Source of the DNA: Neobacillus bataviensis LMG 21833
GTDB lineage: Bacteria; Bacillota; Bacilli; Bacillales; Cytobacillaceae
Reading direction: 5' to 3'
Length of the DNA: 64,000 bases
Assembly: GCF_000307875.1 (NCBI RefSeq)
Contig: NZ_AJLS01000115.1
Coordinates: forward strand, 1-64,000
Below are positions 26,927 to 34,952 of the stretch, piece after piece (the stretch's first letter is position 1; each line of letters opens with the position of its first letter). A program made the position numbers and the translations under genes. The notes under the pieces are model-generated. The model did not search any database and was not told where the DNA came from. It saw only the letters and a list, made by a program, of their open reading frames with translations.

Positions 26927-27592
26927 TTATCTAGCGCCGTTTCCGGTTAAACAAACTTTTATAGTCTTAAAAAGAATTTTTAAATCTAAGATCAGATTTA
27001 CATTTTTTATATAATAGCGGTCTAATTCTAATTTTTCTTTAGGCGAGATATCATATCCACCATTCACCTGTGCCCAACCAGTTACTCCAGGTTTTACTTT
27101 TAAACGATCAATAAAGTTTGGTATTTCTTTATTAAACTGAGCAGTAAAAATAGGTCTTTCCGGCCGTGGTCCTATTAAAGTCATATCACCAATTAATACA
27201 TTCCATAGCTGTGGGAGTTCGTCAATCCTAGTTATTCGAATAAAGGCACCTATTTTTGTCACCCGTGGATCCTGTTTTTGTGCCCATTGAGCACCGTTCT
27301 TCTCAGCATCAATACCCATTGATCTAAGTTTTATTATTTTAAAGTATTTCCCATTTAACCCAACGCGTTCTTGGAGAAAAAAGGATGATCCTGGTGATTC
27401 TAATCTTATGAAAATAGCAAAAAGGGTTATTACAGGTAATGAAACAATAAGTCCTAGAAGGGATAATATAATATCAATAAATCTCTTAAAATATAAATAA
27501 TGATTGAGTTTATAGCTGTCAGATTGTCGGGAGTATGTTAAAGTCGGCGTATATTCTTGAAAAAAGTTTAAATTATGCTTTGAAGCTTTCAA
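26927..27592 (-). CDS. Undecaprenyl-phosphate sugar phosphotransferase (priming enzyme)
   Basis: The 221-residue protein is a bacterial sugar transferase of the short PglC/TuaA type. One membrane segment (about residues 38-62) is followed by [18 protein letters not shown], the [24 protein letters not shown] core (about 121-144) and [17 protein letters not shown]. It would transfer a sugar-1-phosphate to undecaprenyl phosphate as the first step of repeat-unit assembly. The start is TTG, and its ribosome binding site overlaps the galU stop codon. Confidence 0.93.
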   Translation of the reverse strand: MKASKHNLNFFQEYTPTLTYSRQSDSYKLNHYLYFKRFIDIILSLLGLIVSLPVITLFAIFIRLESPGSSFFLQERVGLNGKYFKIIKLRSMGIDAEKNGAQWAQKQDPRVTKIGAFIRITRIDELPQLWNVLIGDMTLIGPRPERPIFTAQFNKEIPNFIDRLKVKPGVTGWAQVNGGYDISPKEKLELDRYYIKNVNLILDLKILFKTIKVCLTGNGAR

Positions 27593-27597
27593 AACTC

Positions 27598-28500
27598 TTA
27601 CTCCCTTCTTTGTGACCCAACATTTGACATTGATTGTTTTACCAGTTTTTCAAGAAATGTCAACAAGTCATGTTTAATATCCTCTTGTTGTAGTGCAAAT
27701 TCAATGGTTGTCTTCACAAATCCGAATTTCTCACCGACATCATATCGTTTCCCTTCAAAATCATAAGCAAATACTCGTTGAATTTGATTCAATTTCTGAA
27801 TCGCATCAGTCAATTGAATTTCCCCACCGGCACCTTTTTCCTGTTCATCAAGGAACATAAAGATCTCAGGTGTTAATATATAGCGCCCCATAATTGCAAG
27901 ATTGGATGGGGCCGTACCAGGCTTTGGCTTCTCCACGAAGTTTTGAACCTGATATCTTCGACCTTCTTGAACCGAAGGTTCCACAATCCCATATCGATGG
28001 GTCTCTTCGTTTGGCACTGTCTGAACACCAATGATAGATGAATAGGTTTCTTCATACTGATCAATCAATTGCCGTAGGCAAGGTGTCTCACTTTGGACAA
28101 TGTCATCCCCTAAAAGCACAGCAAATGGTTCATTGCCAATAAAGTTTCGTGCACACCAAACGGCATGTCCAAGACCTTTTGGCTCCTTTTGACGAATATA
28201 ATGAATGTTTGCTAGATTAGATGAATATTGGACTTTGTCTAGTACATCTAACTTTCCTTTTGATAATAAATTTTGCTCCAACTCATAAGCGTTATCAAAG
28301 TGATCTTCAATCGCTCGCTTTGTTTTACCCGTTACTATAATAATGTCTTCTATTCCGGATGCGACTGCTTCTTCCACTATGTATTGAATCGTCGGCTTAT
28401 CGACAATCGGAAGCATTTCCTTTGGCATCGCTTTGGTTGCTGGTAAAAACCTTGTCCCAAGACCAGCAGCAGGGATAATCGCTTTTCTTACCCTTTTCAA
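27598..28500 (-). CDS. galU: UTP-glucose-1-phosphate uridylyltransferase
   Basis: The 300-residue enzyme makes UDP-glucose. [25 protein letters not shown] is the UTP-binding loop, with [14 protein letters not shown] and [11 protein letters not shown] also present. TTG at 28500 is preferred because GAGGGGG lies just upstream and [12 protein letters not shown] is the usual N-terminus. The frame can be extended to 28539 without support. It comes directly after a structured RNA and a terminator hairpin, so its transcription may depend on read-through. It supplies Ugd and probably a glucose donor. Confidence 0.95.
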   Translation of the reverse strand: MKRVRKAIIPAAGLGTRFLPATKAMPKEMLPIVDKPTIQYIVEEAVASGIEDIIIVTGKTKRAIEDHFDNAYELEQNLLSKGKLDVLDKVQYSSNLANIHYIRQKEPKGLGHAVWCARNFIGNEPFAVLLGDDIVQSETPCLRQLIDQYEETYSSIIGVQTVPNEETHRYGIVEPSVQEGRRYQVQNFVEKPKPGTAPSNLAIMGRYILTPEIFMFLDEQEKGAGGEIQLTDAIQKLNQIQRVFAYDFEGKRYDVGEKFGFVKTTIEFALQQEDIKHDLLTFLEKLVKQSMSNVGSQRRE

Positions 28501-28551
28501 TTCTCGTTCCCCCTCTATCTTTTTCGTAAATCTAAGCATTCTCTGAAAAAA

Positions 28552-28615
28552 ATAAATATCTAATGGAATTGCAAGTGCTATTACACTTATTCTTTCATTA
28601 GATATTTATTACATT
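28552..28615 (-). terminator. Terminator-like hairpin between the EAR-like RNA and galU
   Basis: On the minus strand AATATCTAATGAAA pairs with the later TTCCATTAGATATT, with an inner AAGTG/CACTT hairpin, and is followed by TATTTTTTTC. A homologous hairpin with compensating changes occurs at 51614-51674. It lies at the right place to be the first stop signal that the upstream RNA would overcome. Confidence 0.65.
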
Positions 28616-28782
28616 TTTTAAATCGGGCATTTAACCCGCCCTCACATCATACCCCTGACGACCCGCGTCTAAGGTCCCTGTTCAAATGCGCAAGGACCCA
28701 CAGCATGATCGAGTGCCCCCATGGATAACGGACAGGGAAGCCTCGCCGATTCAGGCAGCTACACCTGACAAACAATATGGTT
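28616..28782 (-). ncRNA. Candidate EAR-like (epsC) antitermination RNA
   Basis: This 5-prime to 3-prime minus-strand segment is much richer in G+C than its surroundings and has no open frame. Visible helices are TCAGG/CCTGA, GGTCC/GGACC nested inside ATCATGC/GTATGAT, and CGGG/CCCG. It lies inside the exopolysaccharide operon, after the Wzz/kinase/phosphatase genes and before the assembly genes. That is where the EAR element sits in the B. subtilis eps operon and promotes read-through of terminators. A terminator-like hairpin follows directly. Assignment to the EAR family is from position, structure and recalled features; no covariance search was run. Confidence 0.6.
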
Positions 28783-28886
28783 CATTCTAGTGTTTCGATA
28801 GCCTTAGTCGGCTTTTTTATAAAAATGATTAAACGAACAGCATGAACCTGTCGATAATAAGAGTATAGGACTCTGAAACAACTTCC

Positions 28887-29651
28887 CTAAAAGATCCCAA
28901 AGAGCTTTTTCTTTTTCACTCGCTCCGGCACTTCTTTATAAACATGATTGCCTTGGATCACTAATGCCGCATTTTCTTGAAACATATAAATCATATCATT
29001 CCCGTACTTTTCCTGGACCTGACTATATGCTTCTCGCATTTTAAACGTCCGATTCGTCAGATTATGTGCATCAGAAGCAATAAAATGTGTCAGACTTGCT
29101 TCGATTAATTGCTGCGAAAAGGTCTTGATTTTTTTTCCAAAATCACCGCAAATGCTGGCTGCCGTGACTTGTGTTAATGCTCCCTTTTTCACAAACTGAT
29201 ACAGGATTTCAGGATTTTCAATGATCTCCTGATTTCGTTCGGGATGCACAATCACCGGAATAAGGCCTTTCATCTGCAGATCATAAAATAGCCTTTCCGT
29301 GTAGCGCGGTACATGACTTGAGGAAAACTCCACCAATACATATTGCGTTCCATCAATTGGTTGAATTTCCCCTGCTTCAAAGCCCTCGATCATTTCGCCA
29401 TGGATTCGCACTTCCTGACCAGGAAGCACATTTAGATCAATCTTTTCTTCTAGTAAAATCTTATTTAACTCACTAACTCTATCGATAATCTCTTGCTTCG
29501 GATTTTCATATTGATTATTCAAATGATGCGGCGTGGCGACAATGGTATCAATCCCCTGCTCTACAGCCTTTCGCGCCATCATGATGCTTTCTGACATATC
29601 CTTTGCCCCATCATCAATACCAGGCAAAATGTGACAATGTAAATCGATCAT
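28887..29651 (-). CDS. ywqE: Protein-tyrosine phosphatase, CpsB/YwqE type
   Basis: The 254-residue PHP-family phosphatase dephosphorylates the tyrosine kinase and its targets. Metal-binding motifs are MIDLHCHILPGIDDG at the N-terminus, ATPHH (about residues 43-47), VIVHPERN and SDAHN (about 196-200). ATG 29651 gives the usual family length, and the frame's GTG ten bases upstream lacks a site. It is third in ywqC-ywqD-ywqE and is followed by the EAR-like RNA. It should control polymer length and amount together with YwqC and YwqD. Confidence 0.93.
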   Translation of the reverse strand: MIDLHCHILPGIDDGAKDMSESIMMARKAVEQGIDTIVATPHHLNNQYENPKQEIIDRVSELNKILLEEKIDLNVLPGQEVRIHGEMIEGFEAGEIQPIDGTQYVLVEFSSSHVPRYTERLFYDLQMKGLIPVIVHPERNQEIIENPEILYQFVKKGALTQVTAASICGDFGKKIKTFSQQLIEASLTHFIASDAHNLTNRTFKMREAYSQVQEKYGNDMIYMFQENAALVIQGNHVYKEVPERVKKKKLFGIF

Positions 29652-29761
29652 AAGCAACACCTTTTTCCCGAAAATTGTTAAATTTCTATGACAATCTTAA
29701 TGGTACCATCGTCGGCAGCATCAGTAAAGGGCGCCTTTTGTCAATATTTGTCGAATACTAG

Positions 29762-30466
29762 TTATTTGGACCCGTAATAATAGTAATAGTCCCCATTTTT
29801 AACTTCTTTATGGTTTAACACCACGCCAAGCAGCTTACTCTGAGCATTTTCGAGCAATTCCTTACTCTTCTTCGCCTGGTCGATTTCTGTCCTTTCACTA
29901 TAGACAACCAAAACCGAACCATCGCATTGATTAGCCACAATCTGTGGATCCGCTACCGCTAACAATGGCGGTGTATCGAACAACACATAATCGAATTGTT
30001 CTTTTGCTTCTATAATAAATTGTTCCATCGATTTGGAGCTTAACAATTCTGCCGGATTTGGCGGAATCGGCCCACTTGTCAAAATATATAAATCCTCTTC
30101 TTCTGTTTCAAGAACAGTTTTGTCCAGCGTTCTTTGCTTTGTTAATACGGTTGTAAACCCAAATAGGTTATTCAGGCCAAACGTATGGTGAACGGTCGGC
30201 TTCCGAAGGTCAGCATCTACTAATAGAACCTTTTTACCCAGCTGCGCAAACGTCACCGCTAGATTTGCTGCTGTCGTTGATTTCCCTTCACCAGGTCCTG
30301 AAGAGCTAATCATGATGGTTCTTATTTCTTTATCTATAGAAGAATATTGGATATTCGTCCGAATCGTCCGGAATTGCTCCGAGATCGGTGACTTCGGTGC
30401 AATTGACGTGATTAACTTTCGACTTGAGTCTTTACTTATTGGTGTTTTCTTCTTCTTAAGAGCCAA
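29762..30466 (-). CDS. ywqD: Tyrosine-protein kinase, CpsD/YwqD type
   Basis: The 234-residue BY-kinase is the cytosolic partner of the YwqC membrane modulator. Walker A is SSGPGEGKSTTAANLA (about residues 56-71), Walker A-prime is VLLVDADLRKPT, and Walker B is VLFDTPPLLAVAD. The tyrosine cluster for autophosphorylation is at the C-terminus (GDYYYYYGSK). TTG 30466 follows AGAGGTGAGACAC and matches the usual M-A-L-K/R start. GTG at 30475 is an alternative. The gene overlaps the end of ywqC. Confidence 0.93.
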   Translation of the reverse strand: MALKKKKTPISKDSSRKLITSIAPKSPISEQFRTIRTNIQYSSIDKEIRTIMISSSGPGEGKSTTAANLAVTFAQLGKKVLLVDADLRKPTVHHTFGLNNLFGFTTVLTKQRTLDKTVLETEEEDLYILTSGPIPPNPAELLSSKSMEQFIIEAKEQFDYVLFDTPPLLAVADPQIVANQCDGSVLVVYSERTEIDQAKKSKELLENAQSKLLGVVLNHKEVKNGDYYYYYGSK

Positions 30467-31211
30467 GTGTCTCACCTCTTACCTTTGTATTTCGTGCAGC
30501 ACGACGAGCTTTTATATCTTCTAGCTTCTGATCCTCAATCGTTGCGATGACACCTAAAATCGGCAGACCAAGAAGTTTCTCCACATCTTGTTCGTTTTTG
30601 ATGGTGTTATTGAAATACTCAAGTAAAAATGCCAATCCGACACCTGCCATTAATCCAACTACAATCGCAATCGCTACGTTCAATAATGGTCTTGGCTTAA
30701 TCGGGGCTGGGTTTTCTGATACATCCGCTTTTGCTAAGATACTGACATTTTCGACATTCGTATTCATAATTTTTGGTATTTCATCTTTAAAGACTTCTGC
30801 TGTCTCGTTGGCAATTTTCGCTGCCATTTTAGCGTTAGGATCCTGAACAGACAAGTTGACCACTTGGGAATCCTTCTCGCTTCCTACGGTAATCTTGCTT
30901 TTTAATTGCGCAACTGTCATGTTTATATCTGGATTTTCCGCCACGATATCTAAAATCCTCGGGCTTGTAATAATGGCATTGTAGGTACTAATCAATTGAA
31001 GGTTTGTTTGAACATCGCCTGGGCTGTACATCGATTGATCACTTTTCTTTTGGTTCACAAGAATTTGCGTTGAAGCTTGGTAAATCGGGGTTAAGAAAAA
31101 GAAACTGACGACTCCACTGACAATGGCAGCAATTAACGTTATCGACACGATTAACAGTAATCGTTTTTTCAATGTCTCAAACAACTCTTTTAAACTTATA
31201 GTCTCTTCCAT
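30456..31211 (-). CDS. ywqC: Capsular polysaccharide co-polymerase / kinase modulator, YwqC type
   Basis: The 251-residue Wzz-domain protein has two membrane spans (about residues 17-38 and 178-198) and an external loop between them. The second span region is preceded by the proline-rich PAPIKPRPLLN motif typical of chain-length regulators. It would anchor and activate the YwqD kinase and set polymer length. It is the first gene of the large minus-strand operon and has AGGAGG before the ATG. Confidence 0.92.
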   Translation of the reverse strand: MEETISLKELFETLKKRLLLIVSITLIAAIVSGVVSFFFLTPIYQASTQILVNQKKSDQSMYSPGDVQTNLQLISTYNAIITSPRILDIVAENPDINMTVAQLKSKITVGSEKDSQVVNLSVQDPNAKMAAKIANETAEVFKDEIPKIMNTNVENVSILAKADVSENPAPIKPRPLLNVAIAIVVGLMAGVGLAFLLEYFNNTIKNEQDVEKLLGLPILGVIATIEDQKLEDIKARRAARNTKVRGETLGS

Positions 31212-31248
31212 TTTGTCCTCCTAAAATATTGCTAAAAAGCCAATGTTT

Positions 31249-31254
31249 ATTATA
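31249..31254 (-). promoter_or_regulatory. Extended -10 element before ywqC
   Basis: On the minus strand TGATATAAT is an extended -10 (TG-n-TATAAT) 38 bases before the ywqC start. No good -35 is seen, which is common for extended -10 promoters. It would drive the exopolysaccharide operon. Confidence 0.5.
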
Positions 31255-31442
31255 TCATATATTGTCATGTTATTAGTTATTCTGTCTAATTAATTTCTAC
31301 TCCATCTATTAAACACCCTTTTTACAAAAATTTGAAGGGAAATCCGGAAATTGTCAGCATTTCCCTACTCCCATTTGTGCGACTTTTTGTAATTAATTGT
31401 AGAGATCCATCGAATATGGACAAATTTTCTAATATTGTTTGC

Positions 31443-31448
31443 TATAAT
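31443..31448 (+). promoter_or_regulatory. Extended -10 element before the SGNH-like gene
   Basis: TTGCTATAAT is an extended -10 on the plus strand. Transcription would begin near 31455, so the ATG at 31460 would be almost leaderless. This supports the later ATG at 31484. Confidence 0.5.
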
Positions 31449-31483
31449 AGAAATGCACTATGTTCATGGGGGTCATATACGCT

Positions 31484-32260
31484 ATGCAAAAAATTCTAAC
31501 GGCACTATTAGCTGTCGTATTCATTATTGTGCTCTATCTCGGTCAATCCCATTGGAATCAACAACTGGAAGCATCGGCTAAAGGGAAATCTCCTGCACAT
31601 TCACCTGCCACTGCCGATGTTGAGAAAATGGACGATACAAGCGATCAGGATTTGCTTGGATTGACAAAGAATTGGCCAGAGACTGCCAGCGCTCGTTTTC
31701 AGGAAACGTTGAATGAGAAGCAGCCATTTAAGGTTCTATTTGTCGGTTCGCCGGCCATCAAGGACACCTACCCGATTATTCAGGAGAAACTAATGGGAGC
31801 TTTTGGGGAGAAGCACATTCAAGTCGACCTTAAGACCTTTACGACCACCACTACCCAACTCATCAACAGCAAGCAAGATGCAGAAATTGCCGCTGCGAAG
31901 GCGGATCTGATTGTACTGGAGCCGTTTATATTGACGAATAATGGTGTAGTCGGGATGGATAAAACCTTGAATGATATCACAAAAATCATCATCCAAAGTA
32001 AGGTTGCGAATCCGGAGACCACCTTTATTCTGCAGCCCTCCTATCCGCTTTACAAAGCAAAGACTTATCCAAAGCAAACAGACGAGCTAAAAACCTACGC
32101 TGCGAAAAGCAACATTGCCTATCTCGACCACTGGATCGCCTGGCCGGATCCCAACAGCGAGGAGATAAAAGACTACCTTGCGCCTGACAATGATGCTCCC
32201 AGCGAAAAAGGCATCAAGGTTTGGAGCGACTATGTGGTTGACTTCTTGATCAGTAAGTGA
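31484..32260 (+). CDS. SGNH/GDSL-like secreted or membrane-anchored protein
   Basis: The 258-residue protein has an N-terminal membrane anchor (about residues 3-22), a linker, and an SGNH-hydrolase-like domain. FVGSPAIKD may be block I with the nucleophile serine. The closing block reads DNDAPSEKGIKVWSDYVVDF; in active relatives an H-P is expected where A-P is found, so the catalytic histidine seems to be missing. ATG 31484 follows GGGGGT; the frame's earlier ATG has no site. It is divergent from the ywqC operon and may acylate, deacylate or merely bind polysaccharide. Confidence 0.65.
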   Translation: MQKILTALLAVVFIIVLYLGQSHWNQQLEASAKGKSPAHSPATADVEKMDDTSDQDLLGLTKNWPETASARFQETLNEKQPFKVLFVGSPAIKDTYPIIQEKLMGAFGEKHIQVDLKTFTTTTTQLINSKQDAEIAAAKADLIVLEPFILTNNGVVGMDKTLNDITKIIIQSKVANPETTFILQPSYPLYKAKTYPKQTDELKTYAAKSNIAYLDHWIAWPDPNSEEIKDYLAPDNDAPSEKGIKVWSDYVVDFLISK

Positions 32261-32261
32261 G

Positions 32262-32316
32262 GCAGGGGGCGGTTCTTCTGCTTCACCTGCGGCTGAGGCA
32301 GAAGAACCGCCCCCGC
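32262..32316. repeat. Inverted pair of GGGGGCGGTTCTTCTGC elements
   Basis: Two copies of the dispersed GGACGGTTCT-type element face each other with a 17-base perfect stem (GGGGGCGGTTCTTCTGC) around a 16-base spacer. It starts two bases after the SGNH-like gene's stop codon. It could act as a transcription stop or an mRNA 3-prime stabiliser for that gene. Confidence 0.75.
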
Positions 32317-32325
32317 TTTAAACAC

Positions 32326-32365
32326 AAAAAAGGCTGTTAGGAGCATGCCCCTAACAGCCTTTCGA
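32326..32365 (-). terminator. Terminator after the 51-residue gene
   Basis: AAAGGCTGTTAGG and CCTAACAGCCTTT form a long perfect stem, followed on the minus strand by TTTTTT. Confidence 0.85.
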
Positions 32366-32377
32366 ATCTATATATAT

Positions 32378-32533
32378 TTAACAGACAACCAGTTGTCTTA
32401 AGTCTGCTTTTATGTCCTCAAGCAATTTTTCCACCGTTATTTCTGTTTCATTTACGCCCTTATCATACGCCTTTTTCACAATCTCCGAAAAATCAGCGTG
32501 ATTCGAGCTATTTCCTTTAGCATTGCGCTCCAA
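32378..32533 (-). CDS. 51-residue helical protein of unknown function
   Basis: This short gene has its own sigma-A promoter (32570-32598), an AGGAGGGAG ribosome binding site, and a strong terminator directly downstream. TTG is the likely start. The product (MERNAKGNSSNHADFSEIVK... ending DIKADLRQLVVC) is charged, with no membrane segment, probably two helices, and a C-terminal cysteine. Its size and isolation recall small anti-regulators such as SinI, but no homology is seen. It lies between the SGNH-like gene and mnaA. The independent signals make it very likely real. Confidence 0.7.
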   Translation of the reverse strand: MERNAKGNSSNHADFSEIVKKAYDKGVNETEITVEKLLEDIKADLRQLVVC

Positions 32534-32551
32534 GTTCCTAAATCTCCCTCC

Positions 32552-32598
32552 TATGTATACTAGTTACATATTCTACTAGAAGATCCGGTGATTGTAAA
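32552..32598 (-). promoter_or_regulatory. Promoter and operator-like palindrome of the 51-residue gene
   Basis: On the minus strand TTTACA (32598-32593), a 17-base spacer and TAGAAT (32575-32570) form a good sigma-A promoter. An inverted repeat TATGTA-n7-TACATA (32552-32570) overlaps the -10 edge and the start site, a position suited to repression. Confidence 0.65.
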
Positions 32599-32644
32599 TA
32601 CATTTCCAGTTTTTAGTTGTAGAAATTATGCGAATATTGTCAAA

Positions 32645-32661
32645 GCGGGTGTCAGGCACCA
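32645..32661. repeat. Dispersed GGTGTCAGGCACC element
   Basis: GGTG and CACC are inverted around TCAGG. Variants occur at 11140-11153, 11894-11908, 14837-14852 and 62194-62207. This copy overlaps the 3-prime end of mnaA. Confidence 0.65.
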
Positions 32662-33815
32662 ATTACAATAGCTTCCCCAAGATCCATAGGTCTTTCCTCT
32701 TGATCACCAAAATGATAAAGAATGGCATCGACAATTCTTCTAGACGCATGGCCGTCACCATATGGATTGGAAGACTTGGCCATTCGATCATGCGCTTCAC
32801 GATCTGTTAAGAGTTCATCCGCAAGATTGAAGATCGTTTCTTCTTCTGTTCCAGCCAACTTTAGCGTACCTGCTGAAACACCCTCTGGACGCTCTGTTGT
32901 ATCTCTTAATACTAATACAGGAACTCCTAGTGACGGCGCTTCTTCTTGAACACCACCTGAGTCAGTTAAGATTAAATATGCCTTTGATGCAAAATTATGA
33001 AAATCGATGACATCAAGTGGCTCAATTAAATGAATTCGGTTGTTTTCCCCAAGCACTCGATTCGCAATCTCCCGAACAACCGGGTTCATATGAACAGGGT
33101 ATACGACTTGAATATCTTCATGTTTTTCCACAAGACGTCTGATGGCATTAAACATATTTTCCATTGGCTGCCCTAGATTTTCACGTCTATGAGCCGTCAT
33201 TAATACTAATCTGTCATCACCTATTTTTTCTAAAACAGGGTGTGAATAATTACCTTTGACAGTGGTCTTTAAAGCATCAATGGCTGTATTTCCTGTAATA
33301 AAGATCGTTTCTTCCTTTTTATTTTCGGTTAACAAGTTATCTTTAGATTGGCTGGTTGGGGAAAAGTGAAGATCCGCTAAGATACCTGTAAGCTGTCGAT
33401 TCATTTCTTCTGGATAAGGTGAGTACTTATTCCATGTACGCAACCCAGCCTCAACATGCCCAATCATAATAGAGTTATAGAAGGCTGCTAAGCCGGCAAT
33501 AAACGTCGTCGTTGTATCACCATGCACCAAGACTATATCTGGCTTTACTTTCTGAAACACATCATTTAGTCCCTCTAAACCACGTGTCGTTACATCTATT
33601 AATGATTGTCTTGCTTTCATAATATTCAGGTCAAAATCAGGAACAATGTCAAAAATATGTAGTACTTGGTCAAGCATTTCACGATGCTGCGCGGTAACCG
33701 TAACAATCGATTCGATTTTATCACTATTTTTCTCTAATTCTTTTACGAGTGGAGCCATTTTGATTGCTTCTGGCCTGGTTCCAAACACGGTCATAACCTT
33801 TAGTTTTTCTTTCAT
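32652..33815 (-). CDS. mnaA: UDP-N-acetylglucosamine 2-epimerase
   Basis: The 387-residue non-hydrolysing epimerase converts UDP-GlcNAc to UDP-ManNAc. Hallmarks are MTVFGTRPEAIKMAPLVKEL, VHGDTTTTF, GHVEAGLRT, TAHRREN and LTDSGGVQEEAPSLG. ATG 33815 has GAGGAG upstream, so the longer frame to 33854 is rejected. The stop codon lies inside a GGTGTCAGGCACC repeat (32648-32660), which supplies the last two codons. UDP-ManNAc would feed WecC and wall-polymer linkage units. Confidence 0.95.
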   Translation of the reverse strand: MKEKLKVMTVFGTRPEAIKMAPLVKELEKNSDKIESIVTVTAQHREMLDQVLHIFDIVPDFDLNIMKARQSLIDVTTRGLEGLNDVFQKVKPDIVLVHGDTTTTFIAGLAAFYNSIMIGHVEAGLRTWNKYSPYPEEMNRQLTGILADLHFSPTSQSKDNLLTENKKEETIFITGNTAIDALKTTVKGNYSHPVLEKIGDDRLVLMTAHRRENLGQPMENMFNAIRRLVEKHEDIQVVYPVHMNPVVREIANRVLGENNRIHLIEPLDVIDFHNFASKAYLILTDSGGVQEEAPSLGVPVLVLRDTTERPEGVSAGTLKLAGTEEETIFNLADELLTDREAHDRMAKSSNPYGDGHASRRIVDAILYHFGDQEERPMDLGEAIVIGA

Positions 33816-33917
33816 TTCAGGAGCTCCTCTTCTATGTATTAATGAATCTACCAAAGTTTATAATAATGAGGATAGTATCTCAAGGGTATTACCTAATAGA
33901 AAATAGTACCTACTAAA

Positions 33918-33972
33918 AACGTAAAAAGACAAAGCAGATTGGCGAATGGTCCCAATCTGCAATGTCTTTTTA
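33918..33972 (-). terminator. Terminator after the 90-residue gene
   Basis: GCAGATTGG and CCAATCTGC form a nine-base-pair stem, enlarged by outer AAAAGACA/TGTCTTTT pairing. It carries T-tracts in both directions and separates the minus-strand 90-residue gene from mnaA. Confidence 0.8.
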
Positions 33973-34245
33973 CTATGCTTTTTTATTTAGCTGTAATTCC
34001 ACATCGTATAGTATAGTTTTAAAATCTTCTCTCAGCCAAAAATACGTTTTTGTTTTTTTAAACTCGTCTATACAGCTTCTTACACTTTCTTCAAGCTCTG
34101 GCGTTAGCTCAAAGCTGCTAAGCCCGGCATCATTTGGGATTGATTGTACCCATTCCTTCAATGGAAAGTACTTACCATCCGAAGATACTTCCAAAGAAAT
34201 GCACATCGCTTCTTTAAATCTCACAAAACTGCTTACATGAATCAT
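33973..34245 (-). CDS. 90-residue protein of unknown function
   Basis: The product (MIHVSSFVRFKEAMCISLEV... ending VELQLNKKA) has no signal peptide or membrane segment. It reads as beta strands followed by a charged helix, with aromatic-rich KTYFWLREDFKTILYDVEL. The minus strand is chosen over the overlapping plus-strand frame. The reasons are GGGGGG twelve bases before the ATG and a terminator directly after the stop. No family is recognised. Confidence 0.65.
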   Translation of the reverse strand: MIHVSSFVRFKEAMCISLEVSSDGKYFPLKEWVQSIPNDAGLSSFELTPELEESVRSCIDEFKKTKTYFWLREDFKTILYDVELQLNKKA

Positions 34246-34325
34246 AGATAGTATTCCCCCCTGACAATATAACTATATTATCTCATATATACAAAACAGA
34301 TTGTTATATTAGTCAGGGCAAAACC

Positions 34326-34688
34326 TTACATTCTTACTGGCTCTGTCGTTTCTGCATTAATATTCCCTTTTTTATCCTTAACAAAAACTCTTACTTTGTA
34401 CACACCTGGTTCACTAATCTTATAGTTTAAATCCACGTTCTCCTTGTAAGGGAACTTCTTAAGTAACTTGTTATCTAAATAAACATAATAGGCATATGTT
34501 AATTCCTTCCCTTCTGTAGTTGCCTTTACAGAAAAGTTCTTCGAATCCTCTTTATTAATCTCAACTTTTTCTATTTTCGGCCCCTTTCCTTTAGAGCCTT
34601 GATCTGATTCTTCTTTAGCAGCGTCCTTACCACACCCGGTGATTAACAATAACGTGACGATGAATAAGGTAAATAACTTTGTCTTCAT
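34326..34688 (-). CDS. Lipoprotein with a single beta-sandwich module
   Basis: The 120-residue lipoprotein has lipobox ITGC with Cys19 lipidated, a short charged linker, and one module of about 80 residues. The module (LTYAYYVYLDNKLLKKFPYKENVDL...GVYKVRVFVKDKKGN) is clearly related to the last ~80 residues of the heparinase-like fusion at 41309-44020 (LTFAYYVYKDNEVIKRYSYTRNAAL...GEYFVRVYVRDKFGG). It resembles three-Y-motif/Ig-like sensor domains and may bind surface polymer. It is monocistronic, between the 90-residue gene and the divergent beta-helix gene. Confidence 0.75.
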   Translation of the reverse strand: MKTKLFTLFIVTLLLITGCGKDAAKEESDQGSKGKGPKIEKVEINKEDSKNFSVKATTEGKELTYAYYVYLDNKLLKKFPYKENVDLNYKISEPGVYKVRVFVKDKKGNINAETTEPVRM

Positions 34689-34952
34689 TTTAAATTCCTC
34701 CCTCGGTGAACAAATAGTTAAACAAAATTATACACAAAGGGTAGTAAAGTTTACAGTTCCCATAAATTACATAAAAATGGTTCATTAGCATCTAGTGATG
34801 GCAGAGGGTTACTTTAAATGGGGATTAATTAGGGCTTTTATCAGTAGAATTAAAGGTTTCACTATTCTACAATAAGTAGAGTCCAATCATTTATTGGATA
34901 AAAAAGTTACCTTTTTACTACAATATTTTTCAGAGTTGTCAGGGGGAAAACC

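Noticed and set aside
28798-28820. Plus-strand terminator AGCC/GGCT followed by six T
   Set aside because: No plus-strand gene lies upstream; the bases more likely belong to the leader structure of the minus-strand RNA.
33962-34240. 92-codon plus-strand open frame
   Set aside because: The minus-strand 90-residue frame has a ribosome binding site and a terminator directly after its stop; the plus frame has neither.
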